A stretch of 64,000 nucleotides of DNA from Prostheceraeus crozeri (lineage: Eukaryota; Platyhelminthes; Polycladida; Euryleptidae). The notes under the pieces were generated by a model. The model searched no databases, was not told the DNA's origin, and worked only from the letters and a program-made list of their open reading frames with translations. Every line of letters begins with the position of its first letter. Position 1 is the stretch's first letter. The DNA lies in contig CAJQUW010005534.1 in assembly GCA_907163375.1 (NCBI GenBank), positions 248,001-312,000 on the forward strand, written 5' to 3'. Made by a program: the position numbers and the translations under genes. This document shows, in pieces, positions 19,966-33,500 of this stretch.

Positions 19966-20440
19966 TTATGATGAACCCATCCAAAGTCAATGCAATTATA
20001 GAAACAAACAACAGTGTCCACTACAAAACAAATGCCTAACAAGGTGCATAGTTTATAAAGCAACAGTAACTACAGATGACAATGAAAAAATGGTGTATAT
20101 TGGGCAAACAGAAAATGAAACTTTAAAATTAAACTTTAAATGAGACTTTAAGACACGATACAGAAATCACAAGACGTCTTTTACCAACTTGAATTATGAG
20201 AACGAAACAGCATTATCCAAACTAATATGGTCGCTAAATAACAACAACAAAAAATACGAAGTGAAATGGGAAATACTGGATCAAACGACACCATACAAAT
20301 GTGGAACAAGACGATGAAATCTATGTCTCTTAGAGAAATACTACATCCTTACCTATAAAGAAAAAGACCTGCTGAACAAAAAAAGTGAATTGATATCAAC
20401 ATGTAAACATAGACGTAAATTCCTGTTATCAAGTGTGAAA
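19966..20440 (+). pseudogene. PLE-like remnant, GIY-YIG with CPL..KCLT motif
   Basis: In one frame I read NKQQCPLQNKCLTRCIVYKA and MVYIGQTENET. After a frame break come FKTRYRNHKTSF, NYENETALSKLIW, KWEILDQTTPYK and a terminal KKSELISTCKHRRKFLL. This is a distinct GIY-YIG family known from animal genomes as an endonuclease attached to PLE-like RTs; the assignment is from memory. At least one stop and one frameshift interrupt it. No RT is seen upstream, where the sequence turns into an AT tract. Confidence 0.6.
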
Positions 20441-20633
20441 TGATATCTCAACATACACATTAAACATTACATCATAACTATACCGTCATCAAATATCACG
20501 GTCATTTTTGTAATTCGTATCCTCTACTATCTTTTGAATAACTTATCCTTTTCTACTCTTTGAAGATTGTATTAACATGAAACTTTTAGTATACTCGAAG
20601 TTGCGTAATTAATTCTTTTGATTTATTATATAT

Positions 20634-20650
20634 ATACATACATGCATACA

Positions 20651-20684
<34 letters not shown>

Positions 20685-20692
20685 CATGTATA
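20634..20692. repeat. TACA microsatellite
   Basis: About eight uninterrupted TACA units flanked by TA steps. It forms the 3' tail of the minus-strand SINE next to it. Confidence 0.9.
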
Positions 20693-20792
20693 TTTCAACA
20701 GGCGGGGAGAATAACTGCGCGTCTTTGTGAATTTGAACCACCGACCTCTGGCATTCTTGGCCAACGCTCTACCAGCTGAGCTATCGACGGGC
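20680..20792 (-). repeat. tRNA-like SINE
   Basis: Minus strand: A box TAGCTCAGCTGGTAGAGC, then GTTGGCCAAGAATGCC, B box GGTGGTTCAAATTC, then GCGCAGTTATTCTCC and TGTTGAAATATACATGTA, ending in a tetranucleotide repeat. The head looks tRNA-like but the acceptor ends do not pair and the T stem is broken, so it is SINE material and not a working tRNA gene. A related piece lies at 1437-1540. Confidence 0.65.
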
Positions 20793-20889
20793 GACATAAA
20801 AGAGCTATCAGCTAAGTTCTTCCTTATATTCTCCCGAGTGTTATTCATGGCAGTATTATCAACTACCATTTTTGATTTCTCTTAATTAT

Positions 20890-23800
20890 TTATGTATATA
20901 CATGTACATATAGATCACACGTCGTACTTGTTTCCTTAAAACAACTTATGACTGAAAGTGAGGGGAGTTTTCCTGGATAATGCTATCGCAAATGAATATT
21001 TATTCTGTTTGACATAATCCTGGTAAACCCAGCTTTTTCCTGTCAGTAATTCCTGATGCTGGGTTTGTCTAAAAATCTATGATGTAGGGAATTTTTTATT
21101 TCGAATGGTCGACCTGCAAAACTTGTTCAACTAAGTGCGTGTTCGTATGTCTATGAATTCGCAGTTCATAATTGCAATTCCGCGACCAATAGAACACCAA
21201 CATCTTGGAGGAGAAATTTAAGATTTAAATGTATTGTTTACTTCGAAAAAGCAGCATGTTTTGTTGGATCTCCTTTCATCTTCTCGCACAGCATCATAAA
21301 ATGGCGTAAGAGAAAACTGAAGCACCTCCACACTAACAAAATCACGCATCTCATGAGAAAGCATGACAGTTGAAAACCCTCAGTGCATTCTTTGCAAGCT
21401 TCCACCAGGAATGCAGACTGTTTGTCATTTTGATTAGACTCAGAAAAGTGTGTAAATTATGTAATAGGCCTACGCTATGCGTTAAGCCCTAGCATCAGAA
21501 CGCGTTTTCTATATTTCTTGTTAGGTGATCAATAATGTATTCGGAAATTTTAGCAATTCTACATAACATCTCATTATTTATATGTGCTTTAATCTGTTTG
21601 ATCATTCTTTCTTGTCTACATGCAGTCATTAAAAATGTTGATAAAATACACTCTTAAATTCATACGCTCTCTTACATTCAATGTGTGAAAAATTATTTTT
21701 ACTGTGATAAATGATATGTTTCTGAATTGTGTTATATTGTTATCTACGAAAATGTTTATTCGTAGGATTGACTGGCAATTTATTCTAACACAGGATAATC
21801 AGACATGTTTCTTTTTAATGTCAAAAGTTTTGTTCCCCTCAGTTATATAATGAGAGCTCAACCTAGTGTCCAGCGGGAAATGCTTTTTCATGAAATTCCA
21901 TGTTAAACCCTAGCTCGACTTAACTTCTCTGTCTACCGCTAACGATGAGAAGTTCCGTCAGAAGCTTATGCACCGAACTTTTGAGAAAGAAGAGAACTTT
22001 CTTTTGAGATCATTCACAGTTTAATTTGTTCTGAATGTTCTCGGTCCTGACTGCTGGGGGAAGTACCTAACTATAAAAGATTTTCTGTAAGAGTTGCTAA
22101 CTTCTTGGGTGGAATACAAGTTTTACTGTTGCAGAGACATTTCGACCTACAAGACGCACCATACAGAGCGAGTTATGCCTGGCATGACATATATGTATTA
22201 TCTATAGGAATACAACGCGTTGCAGTCATATATATGGTTTGAAATTTTTTTAGACATATTGCGCTAAAACCAATTGCCGAATGAGTACTTTCCGTTGTAC
22301 TGGCAACTGATTCGTTGGAGAGTTCATTCTGCAAACAAGTCTTGAAGTCGCCTTTTGGGAAAGGAAGTCGAGAGACTCATGAAAATCAGTTTCAGCAGTA
22401 GGTTGATGGCTGATGATGAGAAGAAATGTAGGCCCACCTTCCAAAGTGACATGGATCTAGCTTTTTCCACTGTGACTATAAAATCACGTGTCATCAAGTC
22501 CCCATGCAAGCACAGATGCGTACGTGGGCGATGTAGTTTCGTGGGAAGATCGGTAATCACAGCGGGAAACCATTCTCACCCATATCGCGACTGTATCACC
22601 TAATGTGTAATATATTTTCAAATTCCATGAGAAATTATTCGGTTTATTGGGGAACTGATTTTTCGATGTGTTCCGATCAAACCACAACCCGAGTTGGAAA
22701 TCTCGTTCAACACAAGCTTATTGGAATCAGACAGAATCTTAAATCGAAATTTTTAACTGTATTAATTACTAAGCTAAGCAACTCCCTTGACTCTGGTCAC
22801 TGACTCACTGCGTCAATGGTAATTTGTTATTGAAATCACTATTGCATCCATCAAATCTGATCGGTATAATATTATTGACTCATATATGTTAAACTTTGCA
22901 GTCTAATTTGAGTAATTGTAAATATCAGAAAGTATAGACATAGCTTTGATAATGCACCGATTACTTCAAGAAATAATAAATTAAATACTTTAAAGTATAC
23001 AATTTAGAATGCAATAAAGTTAACAAAATTATTTGATTTCGGACACACCTTTTTCAGATGGGCTGAAAAGCATTAGTGAATATTCATGATGATTCCATAA
23101 AATTTTGATCTTTCGAGACGATGTTTGACGGAATCGAAGTATTATAATTTTTAGGTCTTCGGTTCCAACTCCGATCCTTTGTTTACCCGCTTTAGAACAC
23201 ACAACAGAAAATCATTTCAACCAATCTTGTTGATATTGCGTGGTGCATTTACTTCGCATTTACAGTGCATAAGTATGTTTCTAAATGATGCCATTTACTT
23301 TTATATGATTTTTGTACGAAAAATCAATTTAATTTGTAATGATATATCGTATATGCAAGTGAATAGTGTTAAAATTGTGATTGTTCAAAAACAGTGAATG
23401 GCAAAGTAAATATACTGATACGTTCTTCTTGTGGTGCGACCTGCATCCTCTCACAATGCACTTCTGTATTAAATCATCCTCAATCCGCACATAGCAATAG
23501 AAAGTCGGATAGAAGAAAGGAATTTCAAAATACGTATATTATGTAATTTTCTAACCTGAGTTTTAACCATCGCGTGGGTTGATGCATGGAGATATATTTT
23601 TCATAGCAAGGATTTTAAATCTCACTTCATACTACAGTATAAGAGGAGATTTGAAATCAGTAAGTTTCAACAGAAAAGCTGGGAAATTCAATTTCCGACG
23701 CACGTGGTAGTAGTAGATATAGGCTGAAATGCGGTCATGAATAAATCTCGTCAATTTTATGAGTAAGCTATTGACGAACAGGCCCTGAAATGTATACACG

Positions 23801-24425
23801 CTCTCACTGTCACTTGTCTTAATTTCAGCTTCACATTTTCTATTGCCATTCAAGAGGAGATCTATTTCATTGTTCTCCTGAACCTGCCTAAACCCTTTGA
23901 AAAAAAAGCGGTCGTCTGCCATTATTTTGATTACTTGTTACTGATGATTATTCCATTTTGATTATCGCACATTTCTAGCTGCCTGACGATGTGAAGCGGT
24001 CGCCTCAGCGAAGTAGGCTATATCGTACAAAAACAAAAGTTCACTGCCTTACCTCTATCCAAACCGGACTTTTAAAGCGCATCGATATCCCTGGAGTGAC
24101 TGATTCGCTCCTCCTTCACTTCTGAAGTATTGTTCCTAATCACATGAAATTGACAGTAGAAGATAATTAGAGTGTGAGCCTTCTAATGGTCGAATTCATG
24201 TACTCCAACCTATGCCCTCCAACTTAAACCGACTTTTGAAAAAAATGGAATTTTGCCTGGCTACAAATCACCTTAATTATTACTGTTTGCGATGCCAAGC
24301 TAGCTACATATGTGTATATACTGAGAAGCTACAAAAGAAAATTGACAAGAGTGATTTGTGCATGGAAAATAACTCAAACATGCGTTTATGAAATGTGGAA
24401 GATTTTCTTAATAAACAACCATTCC
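20890..24425. other. No recognised feature
   Basis: AT-rich unique-looking sequence. Reading frames here are short, lack recognisable domains and do not chain through good splice sites. Confidence 0.5.
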
Positions 24426-24429
24426 AATA

Positions 24430-24860
24430 CATGCTGATCCATCATTTCGTTCTTGATGTTGTTTCCTGTGTTCATTTCCTCTTAGTTGTATAGTTCTTGC
24501 TGTCTCTCCGACGTAAACCACTTTGCAACTTTCGCATACTATTTCATGCGTTATTCCTTGATCACCGAATCTTCCTTTGTCATTACTGTCACATAAGAAG
24601 CATTCAATCTCTTTGTATGTGTTCTTTTGAATGGATTAGATTTTTGTAATTTTTGTTTCAATGTTTTCCCCGATTTCTCTATCCCTTTTTTTATTCCACT
24701 TTATTTCTTGCTTTTTTCAAATTCTCCTTTCGATGCTGAATTAGATGTTACCTGGATGAATAGAGCACTATTATTTTTATCATCCTCGAGCAGTTTGCTG
24801 TGCGCTTTTTGCACTGATTTTATTACTTGTGGTCTAAGTTTTTGTTTTATGTAGCATACT
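24430..24860 (-). pseudogene. PLE-like remnant, GIY-YIG with CESCKVVYVGET
   Basis: On the minus strand one frame reads LQKSNPFKRTHTK. After a frame break the next gives CFLCDSNDKGRFGDQG and ITHEIVCESCKVVYVGETAR, then RGNEHRKQHQERNDGS. The order (KSNPF, a cysteine pair, then VtyeI.C..C..vYvGET) is that of a PLE-type GIY-YIG nuclease. It is a different lineage from the other copies in the window and is interrupted. Confidence 0.58.
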
Positions 24861-24869
24861 TCACTTTTG

Positions 24870-26760
24870 TTCATTTATAGAAGTGATGGCAGCAAATTTG
24901 TTCATTTATGTGAAATGTTTTGTAGATTCTGTCCACGGTGACCGTTGACTATATATAGTTTAGCATCATTATCAACTACTGCTGTGCAAGCACTGTTCTT
25001 TTTGTGGTCGTTGATATGGCTGTTCTTGCATGTGCAACCATTTTTCGAGGATATACTGGTATCTTTTACATAAAATTCATGTAGTATTATTTACGTATAC
25101 CGGTTTTTGTTACTTATTTTTGCTACCTATGCCTTCAAAAATCTAATATTGGCGGTTTCTGGTCAATATATTGGTGGCAATGTCACAATCTTTACTCGTG
25201 ATCAAGGCTACGCTGAAGCGCTGAGTCTATATTTGCTTTATTATGAATATAAAGGACGAGTTAAATCATTTGTGGATACTTTCTATCATGTCATAGCATT
25301 CCGGCTGATGGCATATTCAAGCATCACTTTTTATGCATAGTGACATATCACTAAGCAAATCTATCGAAATAGAATCGTCAATGCAAAATCGAAAATAAAA
25401 CAGTTGCTTTTGCTTAAGTTGTATTACCATTAACGAGATTCGACGTATTTCAATTGCATAAACAATTCTGTTTGACTTGATGATAAAAGTAAGTAATAAT
25501 ACATGAAAATACGTAATTATATCAGGACGATTGTAATAGATGTGCATTATATTTTGTACTCGTATTTGTCATCATCAAACTCTTCCAAATCGAAAAATGT
25601 TTTGAAACTACTGACCTTTATTAATCTATGTCTGATTGAGTCATCCTAGATTCGTTTTCATTGGTAAGTGAACTCAATCATATTTTTGCTGATAGATCAG
25701 TTGAGTAGAGCTGTTATTGTAATGGCTTGATGAATATTTTATGAAATATTAATTGAAATATATTCAGTTCCCTGCACAATTATAGTAGGACAACCATTTT
25801 ACATGCTTTTAGTTTTGAATTTAAATTGTCTATCTGTTTCTGACTATTTTCATCGCTTATAAACCAAGTTTATTGATTTACTTAAATTTATTGGAAGAAA
25901 TAATTATTGCTTTTATAAATATATGTTCCGCAAAAAGACATGCAATCTAAGTGGTGTAGATAGCATAGTATTATGATGTTAATAATTGACGAGAAAAAAT
26001 TGCGTCATAGAAAGATAGAAATTGATGCACTCAAAAAATCAGACATTCACCTCTAGCTTGAAATTCTTGCGAGAATGTTGATGTCGTACTTCAACTATTT
26101 GTGATCTGATTCTGAGTAAAACATCTTACTGGAAGCACGGCTGCTAGAAATGAGGCTATGACTTTGTCTGGATCAGCTCATGCATTTCTAGTTCAAACAA
26201 TATTGCGACGCGAGTGTTGCATTCGAAAAGATCTTCAGAAAAAAATGTTTTTCTCCTGTTCACCTGTTCAAATCTCAAACAAATTCGTGACCACTCATCA
26301 CAAATCTTATGTCAAAATTTATGTTCGATGTCTATAAAGTTTGGATTAACACCTGAATGAACTGGAGTAACAAAATGAAATACTAACATGAAAGGATTGA
26401 GAAATATTAATTAAATACAACGGACGTATTGCTCACATCGTCTGTCTATCGGTGTTGCTTAGTAACATTCCCTTAATTATTCAGTGACGATAAGCTACCC
26501 AATCATAATGGACACAGCTTCTCATTTCAGTTTTGTTTTCATGAATTGTACTTATCGGACCGTTGTGTTTGATTGGGTGCTTATTTCCATAGGATTGTCC
26601 TTCAAACTAGAATTCAGAACTCTACGTTTTCTCTAAGAGACATCAATGTCTCTTATTTCGCTCTTCATTTTGTGAGAATTCGTTTGTCTTTTCATTGCAG
26701 AGTTTCCTTTGTCTTTCATCATCTGATCGCCGACATCTCTGCCCTAAGAATCAACTTAGG
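24870..26760. other. No recognised feature; likely 5' flank of the host gene
   Basis: AT-rich sequence with no domain-bearing frame. It must contain the promoter and any 5' non-coding exon of the gene that follows, but I could not place them. Confidence 0.4.
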
Positions 26761-26840
26761 TTAGTAATTTTCTTTCTCCAGTAGTTTCTCTAGCATTCGC
26801 AACGGCTGCTCCAGATTATTACTCCACTGGACCTGACGTG

Positions 26841-27572
26841 ATGCAGGATCCATCAGATGTCTCATACGGCGGAGGCAGTCATCGTTATGACTCGGAGCCG
26901 CTATTGAGCAGGTCCAACGGCCTTACTTCAAAGCCAGTACAAGCAAAAATCATTACTTGTAAAGAGGACGGGAAGCCATATGGAGGAGTGCGAGTGGCTG
27001 TGAATTCTAAGAACTATCGCTCCTTTGATACCCTCCTTACTGATCTGACCTCCAAAATGCCCGACTTGAGTCACGGTGTGCGGGCTATCTATACTTCCAG
27101 AGGTCGCAATAGAGTCAAAGGCATTGACCAATTCGAAAACGGAGGTCAATACATCTGTACACAGAGTCTGCGACGTCCAAGAATGATTGGTACTCAATTC
27201 AAACCCGCTCCCAGTTGGAAAGGTGGTAAACCACCAAGTGGCCGAAGAGCATACAGTTTCTCATTACGGAATGATGAGAATAATGGCACTCCTGAATGGG
27301 TTCGTCAACGTCAGAATAGAGGCAAAGTGCAACCGCGATCATATCCTGGATCAGATACCGATGCATCTCCTCAGCCCTACCCTCCCACAACTTTGTATAA
27401 AAAGGTGGAATGTAAGCGAATCACAGTGTTCAAGTCCGGTGATCCCTTCTGCAAGCATGTTGTGCTTCTCAATCGACGCACGAACCAAGAATTCAACGAG
27501 TTCCTGGGAGATCTTAGCGATATGTTCAGCATGCAGGCGGGTCGAATGTTTATTGCAGACAAAGGACTAACG
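26841..27572 (+). CDS. Exon 1: both doublecortin domains (most of)
   Basis: Codes residues 1-244. Doublecortin 1 shows AKIITCKEDGKPYGG, SFDTLLTDLTSKM, VRAIYTSRGRNRVK and FENGGQYI. Doublecortin 2 starts at KRITVFKSGDPF and its last strand is in exon 2. A linker rich in Pro, Ser and Arg (about 115-185) joins them. The donor is ACG|GTAAGG, phase 0. An acceptor-like CTTTCTCCAG just upstream would allow in-frame extension. Confidence 0.85.
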
Positions 27573-30500
27573 GTAAGGATTTGAGCTTTGTTATTAATCA
27601 CTCTATTGTTATATCTATCTATTACATTGTATTTCTATTATACATCTACAGAACATGAGATGAAGAGATGAAAATATTTAATTTACAGATCTACAAGATT
27701 ACACAGTAAAACGGCAAAATTTTATCCCTCGCGAACATTTCTCGCCCAAAAGGTATATGCGAACGATTCTCAACTCTTGAAAATGCGTTATTGCGAATTA
27801 GTCCAGGGAGCGGTTGTCGCGAAAGTTTCATGTCTCGAAAATCTGTTTTTTACTGCAGATTTATACGCATCATGTTAGACTCAGAATGGCCATTGCGATG
27901 AATATTCTTGAATGTAATTGATGAATAATTGAATTCATATTTTGAAGTGTACCTTTCTAGTTACATAGACAATGTATAAGCGAAAGTGGTGATCGCGTAT
28001 GAATCGCGAGGCTTCTTTTATTCTCTTACTACTGGTGGACACTGAAAAATGTAGAAATGAAGTCAAAAGCAAGTGCTCAGAGCTCAGAAAACTAATGATG
28101 TGCACATTGCACACATCCTACACATCTGAACGACAAGAACGGAACAAAAGTAAAATCTTAGTTGCTTATTTACACAGTCCTTTTCAGATTCTGAAGAAAT
28201 CTTTTTCGCCAATTCAAATGTAATTACAGTTGTTTCAAGATTAAAATACTGGTGATGTTGAAATTCATTCAGTATGTTATTACTATTCAAACACAAATTC
28301 AATTTCATTGTCTACAGTACTTGCACTCCTTACAGACTTCATACAAGGACATCACCTGTTCAGTGTTCACCTTGTCCCAATATCCACTAAATGACTCATC
28401 AATCCATGAAATCGAAGTGAATTTCTTTAGATTGAAAAAAGTGCTCTTTCGGGTTTTGGCTGATGACATGTATAGATTAATTGATTCTCTCAAATAATAG
28501 AGTAGCAACCTTTTAATAATCTGATGACAGTCAAAAATCGAGTATATTTTACCATATCTTTTTATCCGGCCACTAATCCATTCGGATGAAAGTAGGATGA
28601 AAGTAATTTTGTAATCGGTTCTCATAAATAGTATATAATACCGACATGTCCTATAATGCCAATTTTAACACTACATGTTCACATTAAGAGCGAAAATTAA
28701 GTGTGTGACAGATTGCTTCACACAATGTAAAAAATTTCATTGTTTCCTCTTTATATTGCGCTTAACTCTAAGGAGACATGTTTTCTAGTTTTTGCATGAA
28801 TATTAATGACACGATAGTAGAATCAATTTTTATTATAATATTTGATTTTTAAGTGTATTCAGTTACTAAGTTTTTGACTGCTTATTGTAGTCAGTGTCGA
28901 ATTGAAAATTTTATATTTTCATAAGATGTGAAAACACCCAATGTAACATTGAGATATCATGCATGTCTTTCAGATAAAGAAATAGCATGTGAGTGTTTCA
29001 TTTTAGTTAGTTATCCATCAAGTGATCGTTCATTTTTGTTCAAATAACTTGTATGTAATCCATATATTCGCTTGCTTTTTGAGATATTTTACGCAGGCAG
29101 TTAAATAATTTATAGCATAGAAGGCTATGTACTAACGTAAGGTAAATTGCTGCTTCAATTAGACTCATCTAATGAAATCAGAAAAGGAGAGAAATTTGAC
29201 AAGAATTAAGATTTTTGTCACAATTGGTATGAATATTTATCTTTAGCCTAAAGATCATTTTCCATCAATACATGAATCCCAAAACGATGATCTTCACGTA
29301 ATGCACATGTGCATCGTAAAACTGTTGGCCATTGAAAGATCATCAGATATTTCTTGGGATTGTAATTTAGTTTCCTTTGTGTAAACGGTTGGTATTTTAA
29401 TCTCGTTTTCTTGCCATAAGTCTAGATGCTACAACAACAACAGTATTTTAATGGAGTAGTACTGTATTCTATTATTTGAAGAGTACAAGTGTTGAGTGAA
29501 ATCTATATGTAGAGAAGCACAGATGAATACCAGCAAAGACCTCCCAATGGACTATACAGCGCAAAAAGAAATGTATCTATTCTAGATAAAAGGTTCTATT
29601 CTGTTCCTTCTCTATGTCCTCATCGAAGTTGTCATTGATGATAGATGAACATTTGAGATTTAATGTAGCATTGAATGCCATCTTGTATGAATCAGAAATC
29701 GATCTTTTGCGAGTTAGATTTAATCAATCACTAAGTAGATAGTGGTTTATTGATTAGATTTAGATAATTGTACTGTATCTTGGTTCTACTCTGAATAAGT
29801 TCTCAAACAATATAGTACTGTCTTCCCAAAAATTTTGTTTTTTGGAATTGACGGAAGCTAAAACACAATATCATCATTCAAAAGAACCTTTTTCCTTATT
29901 GCTCACTTTTTCTCTTTAGTGAAAATCAGAATCCTTGATACTTGATATGATGTACATTGTAGTGAGAATTAATTAGAATAGCAAGCATTAGCAGTTAATA
30001 TTTTTACAAATTGTTGCGAAATATGATAGTGATGACATTTATTTATGATAATTTCAAATGCTGCAATACTTCATTTTATTCTTGGCTAATTTAATTTTTG
30101 ATGATCCTCTATCTCTATTCAAATACTACTTCTTAATATGCAGAAAGAGAAAATATTTCTTCGGATGCCATACAATAAGATATAATTAACTGCTACTTTT
30201 TCTGTTCATAGTTCATAATAATTCTGATACGTGGAGGACTGGGAACAATGCCACATAGCAGTCTGCTTCAGGATAGCAATTTTCTAAACTTGAACAGCAT
30301 AAATAAATACTTAAAGTGCTTAATTCATACCCTCTTCCGGAAACAACCTTAGAGACGTATTCTGTCCAATTTGAACTCCATGTCTATCTTCTGTGTGTGC
30401 AACTAGCACATGAAGAGCTATAAAAACAGTGAGGCGATTGGCAAAAAAATAATTTCAGATCTTCAGTTATCAAGCTTGTCAAAGTACCCTCATGGAACCT

Positions 30501-33500
30501 GTGTATACCCGTTGTGCTTTTCTATAGTCACTCATATTCCTCACATTTTTCTCGTATAATGATAATTCACATCTGATGCATTTGTTAATCTTTTTCTTTC
30601 TTTTCCTTAGAGATTTAGCTGGATTAAAATTTTATCGCTTTTCCTTTTCGGTTCACAATTATTGCGCTCAACAACTGTTCGTTTAATTTTACAATGACTA
30701 TCTGGCAAATAATATTTGCTACAGTGAAATTGAAAGATTCATGACATTTCCTTTGATACATGAAGATTATTAGATCACGAAAATAGGTCATACACATGTT
30801 AGGCACGTATTCCAATGGAAACTAATGATGGTTTATTGATATTTTCATCTGTGCCTTGTCTCCAAGTGATAATGGTGAAAGGAAGTAAATTGTCACAGTT
30901 TTCTTTATCTTGAACAATGACCCCTGTGATTTTGCTCTCATCATTAAAGATTTTCGATATTGAGATAATTCATTTGCATTCAAATATTACATGGAAATAC
31001 ACGAATGAGATTACGCACAACTGAAATTATCGAATAATTTCAGCAAGTGTGGATCAATATCTAAAGCGCTATTTTTTTGGAAGTGTGCTATTTCACATTT
31101 TTATGCATTTACATGTATATCAAAACAATAACAATAGAAATACCTAAGGCTTTAGCTTAAGTGAGTATCCTATTATATCGCTTGTTAATGTGCATGAATG
31201 AATATATGCATAATGAAATGTTTCCCTTATATACACATGTTCGAAATGTTGCATTGCGTTCTCACGGGTTGGAGCATTCGTCGTTTGTTTTCAAAATGAT
31301 TCCGATAAGAAAAATTCATTCTCTCATTTTGCATGTCATTGCATGAATGCTCTCTAATTTGAATTTTACGAATGTGAAATGTCTTTTTAATATTTGGTGT
31401 ATTCCGTGAATGTGAAAAATCATAACAGATTTAATTCCTGCGTAGCAATCCTAGTCAAAGCAAAATCAGTGGTTGTAACTTTTACTCAGCCTGAATGCTC
31501 GAGATAGGACACGTATACATTTGAATGAATATACCATTTGCATACGCTGAGACAAAGTGTGGATCACAGGCCAAAGTTTTCCCGACGATAAGTGCACCTG
31601 CATTATTTTTGTGTATTTCAAGGATGCTTCGTAACAATTTCATCCTGGTTCGAAGTTGCTTCAATTTGTACCATTGCATTACTTCACTGAGCTTGGAACT
31701 TCAACAGTGTGGTATTATTTGTATTTTAATGCAATGTGATCATCTTTTAAAACGGTAATGTTTTCACACTGTGAAATGATATTTACATGTATGTCTTCAT
31801 TTAAACAATCCTCAATGCTTTTAATGAAAGATGCAGCATTCATTAAATAAGATGGAACGAGAGAATACACAACTTTTGAGAAGAAGCTACAGATATTGTT
31901 TTAGGTTGAGATACAATGATACTGAGCACATCTCTTCAGTTTTCAATTTACTTATGTAAATATAAGTCGTGTTCTTTAATGAGGACAAGACTTGTGGCCG
32001 AATGCAGGAGGCTGGAGCCTATAATGTCGTCAGAATCGATGGGAGCAATAAATGTAGTCGCATACATTTAAATGTAAGCATATTCCTGACAATGTCTAAT
32101 AACCTTGACATTGGTTTTATCATGATGACAGGATTGCCACTGCATGTCAGAAGAGTGCGAAGAGAGTGTAATAATTATTATAACTATTTCAAGCTGTGCT
32201 TTGTACGGATCTGTGGTGTAATCGAGCTTGGTGCAAACTTGATAGTATTCATGCTTGTAACCCTACATGATTGGTGACATTGTAGAACATGAGACGATTT
32301 TCAGCTCCGGTGATTAACAAATGTTCTCAGCGAATAGTTGATGCTAATTTTGTTTCAAAAGTTTTCAGTTCAAATGTTTCAGTGGATGTCATGGTTTCTT
32401 TCTACAGCCAGTGAACAGTTTATCAGCAATTTTCAACGGTCCCAATGAATTTGTTGTCGCGCCGCCCAGTGGTCCTGTAAAGGCCTGGTATCCCGCTGTC
32501 AATGGACAAACAAAGCGCAAGCCTCGTGGGAGGGATATGGAGGTCGCTGCAAATACACAGAAACGACATCGAATCAACAGAAATCGTAAGTCAAGTATTT
32601 CTATGTTTAAAAAAATGTGTTTTCGTTGCTGCAATCTAAGCTTATACAAAGTTCCTACCTTGAACTCTGGTAGCATTCCACTGAACAAATGAGGGAATAA
32701 GAAAATGTGACAAAAGTGACCCACTGCCCATCCAGAAGATGACTGAGGACCCGAAATACTTCCCACTACTTTCACTATTTTCAAAATTCTGACCTGGTAT
32801 ATGTTGTTATTTGCTCACAACACTAATCTTAAGTGCGCCATACGCTTCGCGTACCGGCCACTTAATTAATAGCAAGAATTCCGCACGGGAGGAAATCTGC
32901 TCCCAATTATGCATGCAATTAAGAATAGTGAAATATTGGATTTATTTACAACAAAGATTTTATAAAAACTGAGAAAGTTTTGCATGTTTCTCTATCTCAG
33001 GAACGTTTTGGCTGTGTATTACAACGCACCCAGACCCTGATGCCGGAACTACTTCCCACGTCTCTATTACTATCTGTGGACTTAAGCGGTGCACTGATCC
33101 AATCCCTCTTGTAACAACTGAAAATGATGGCATAATAGCTCCGTTCGAAGCAGGAAGCAAGGATGAATTCAAGGTAAGGGACAAATTGTAAATAGACGTA
33201 ATCCAACCAGTCTGGTTATCTCGAAACACGCGACAAAATTTTTCCATCGTACATGTGCATCATAAGCGAATGAATTGCCGCTTCCAAACAGGATAAGCAC
33301 AGGAAAAGCCACCCTGCAGTTTTTCGGGTAAAGCTGAAGCGGAGATTTAGAAATTTGTACAGATGTTTTAGGTAAGATGCATTTTCTATAATTTAAAATG
33401 TTTTCTGATATATTTTTGCAACCCTTCGTGCCGATGACTTTCGTATTGGACAAGCATCGGAAGTAGAGGATAAAGTGGACAGCCTCTGCTGATAATGTCA

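Noticed and set aside
20634-20692. CRISPR-like or other regularly spaced repeat
   Set aside because: It is a simple tetranucleotide microsatellite in a eukaryotic sequence, with no spacers.
20717-20792. Possible tRNA gene on the minus strand
   Set aside because: Good A and B boxes, but the acceptor ends do not pair, the T stem is broken and a related piece with the same trailing sequence occurs at 1437-1540. It is a SINE head.
22250-22690. Overlapping reading frames on both strands as a possible gene
   Set aside because: No domain, no matching splice sites and no repeat partner; lengths are ordinary for chance frames.
27187-27570. Second frame of 127 residues inside exon 1
   Set aside because: Overlaps the doublecortin frame on the same strand and has no recognisable domain.
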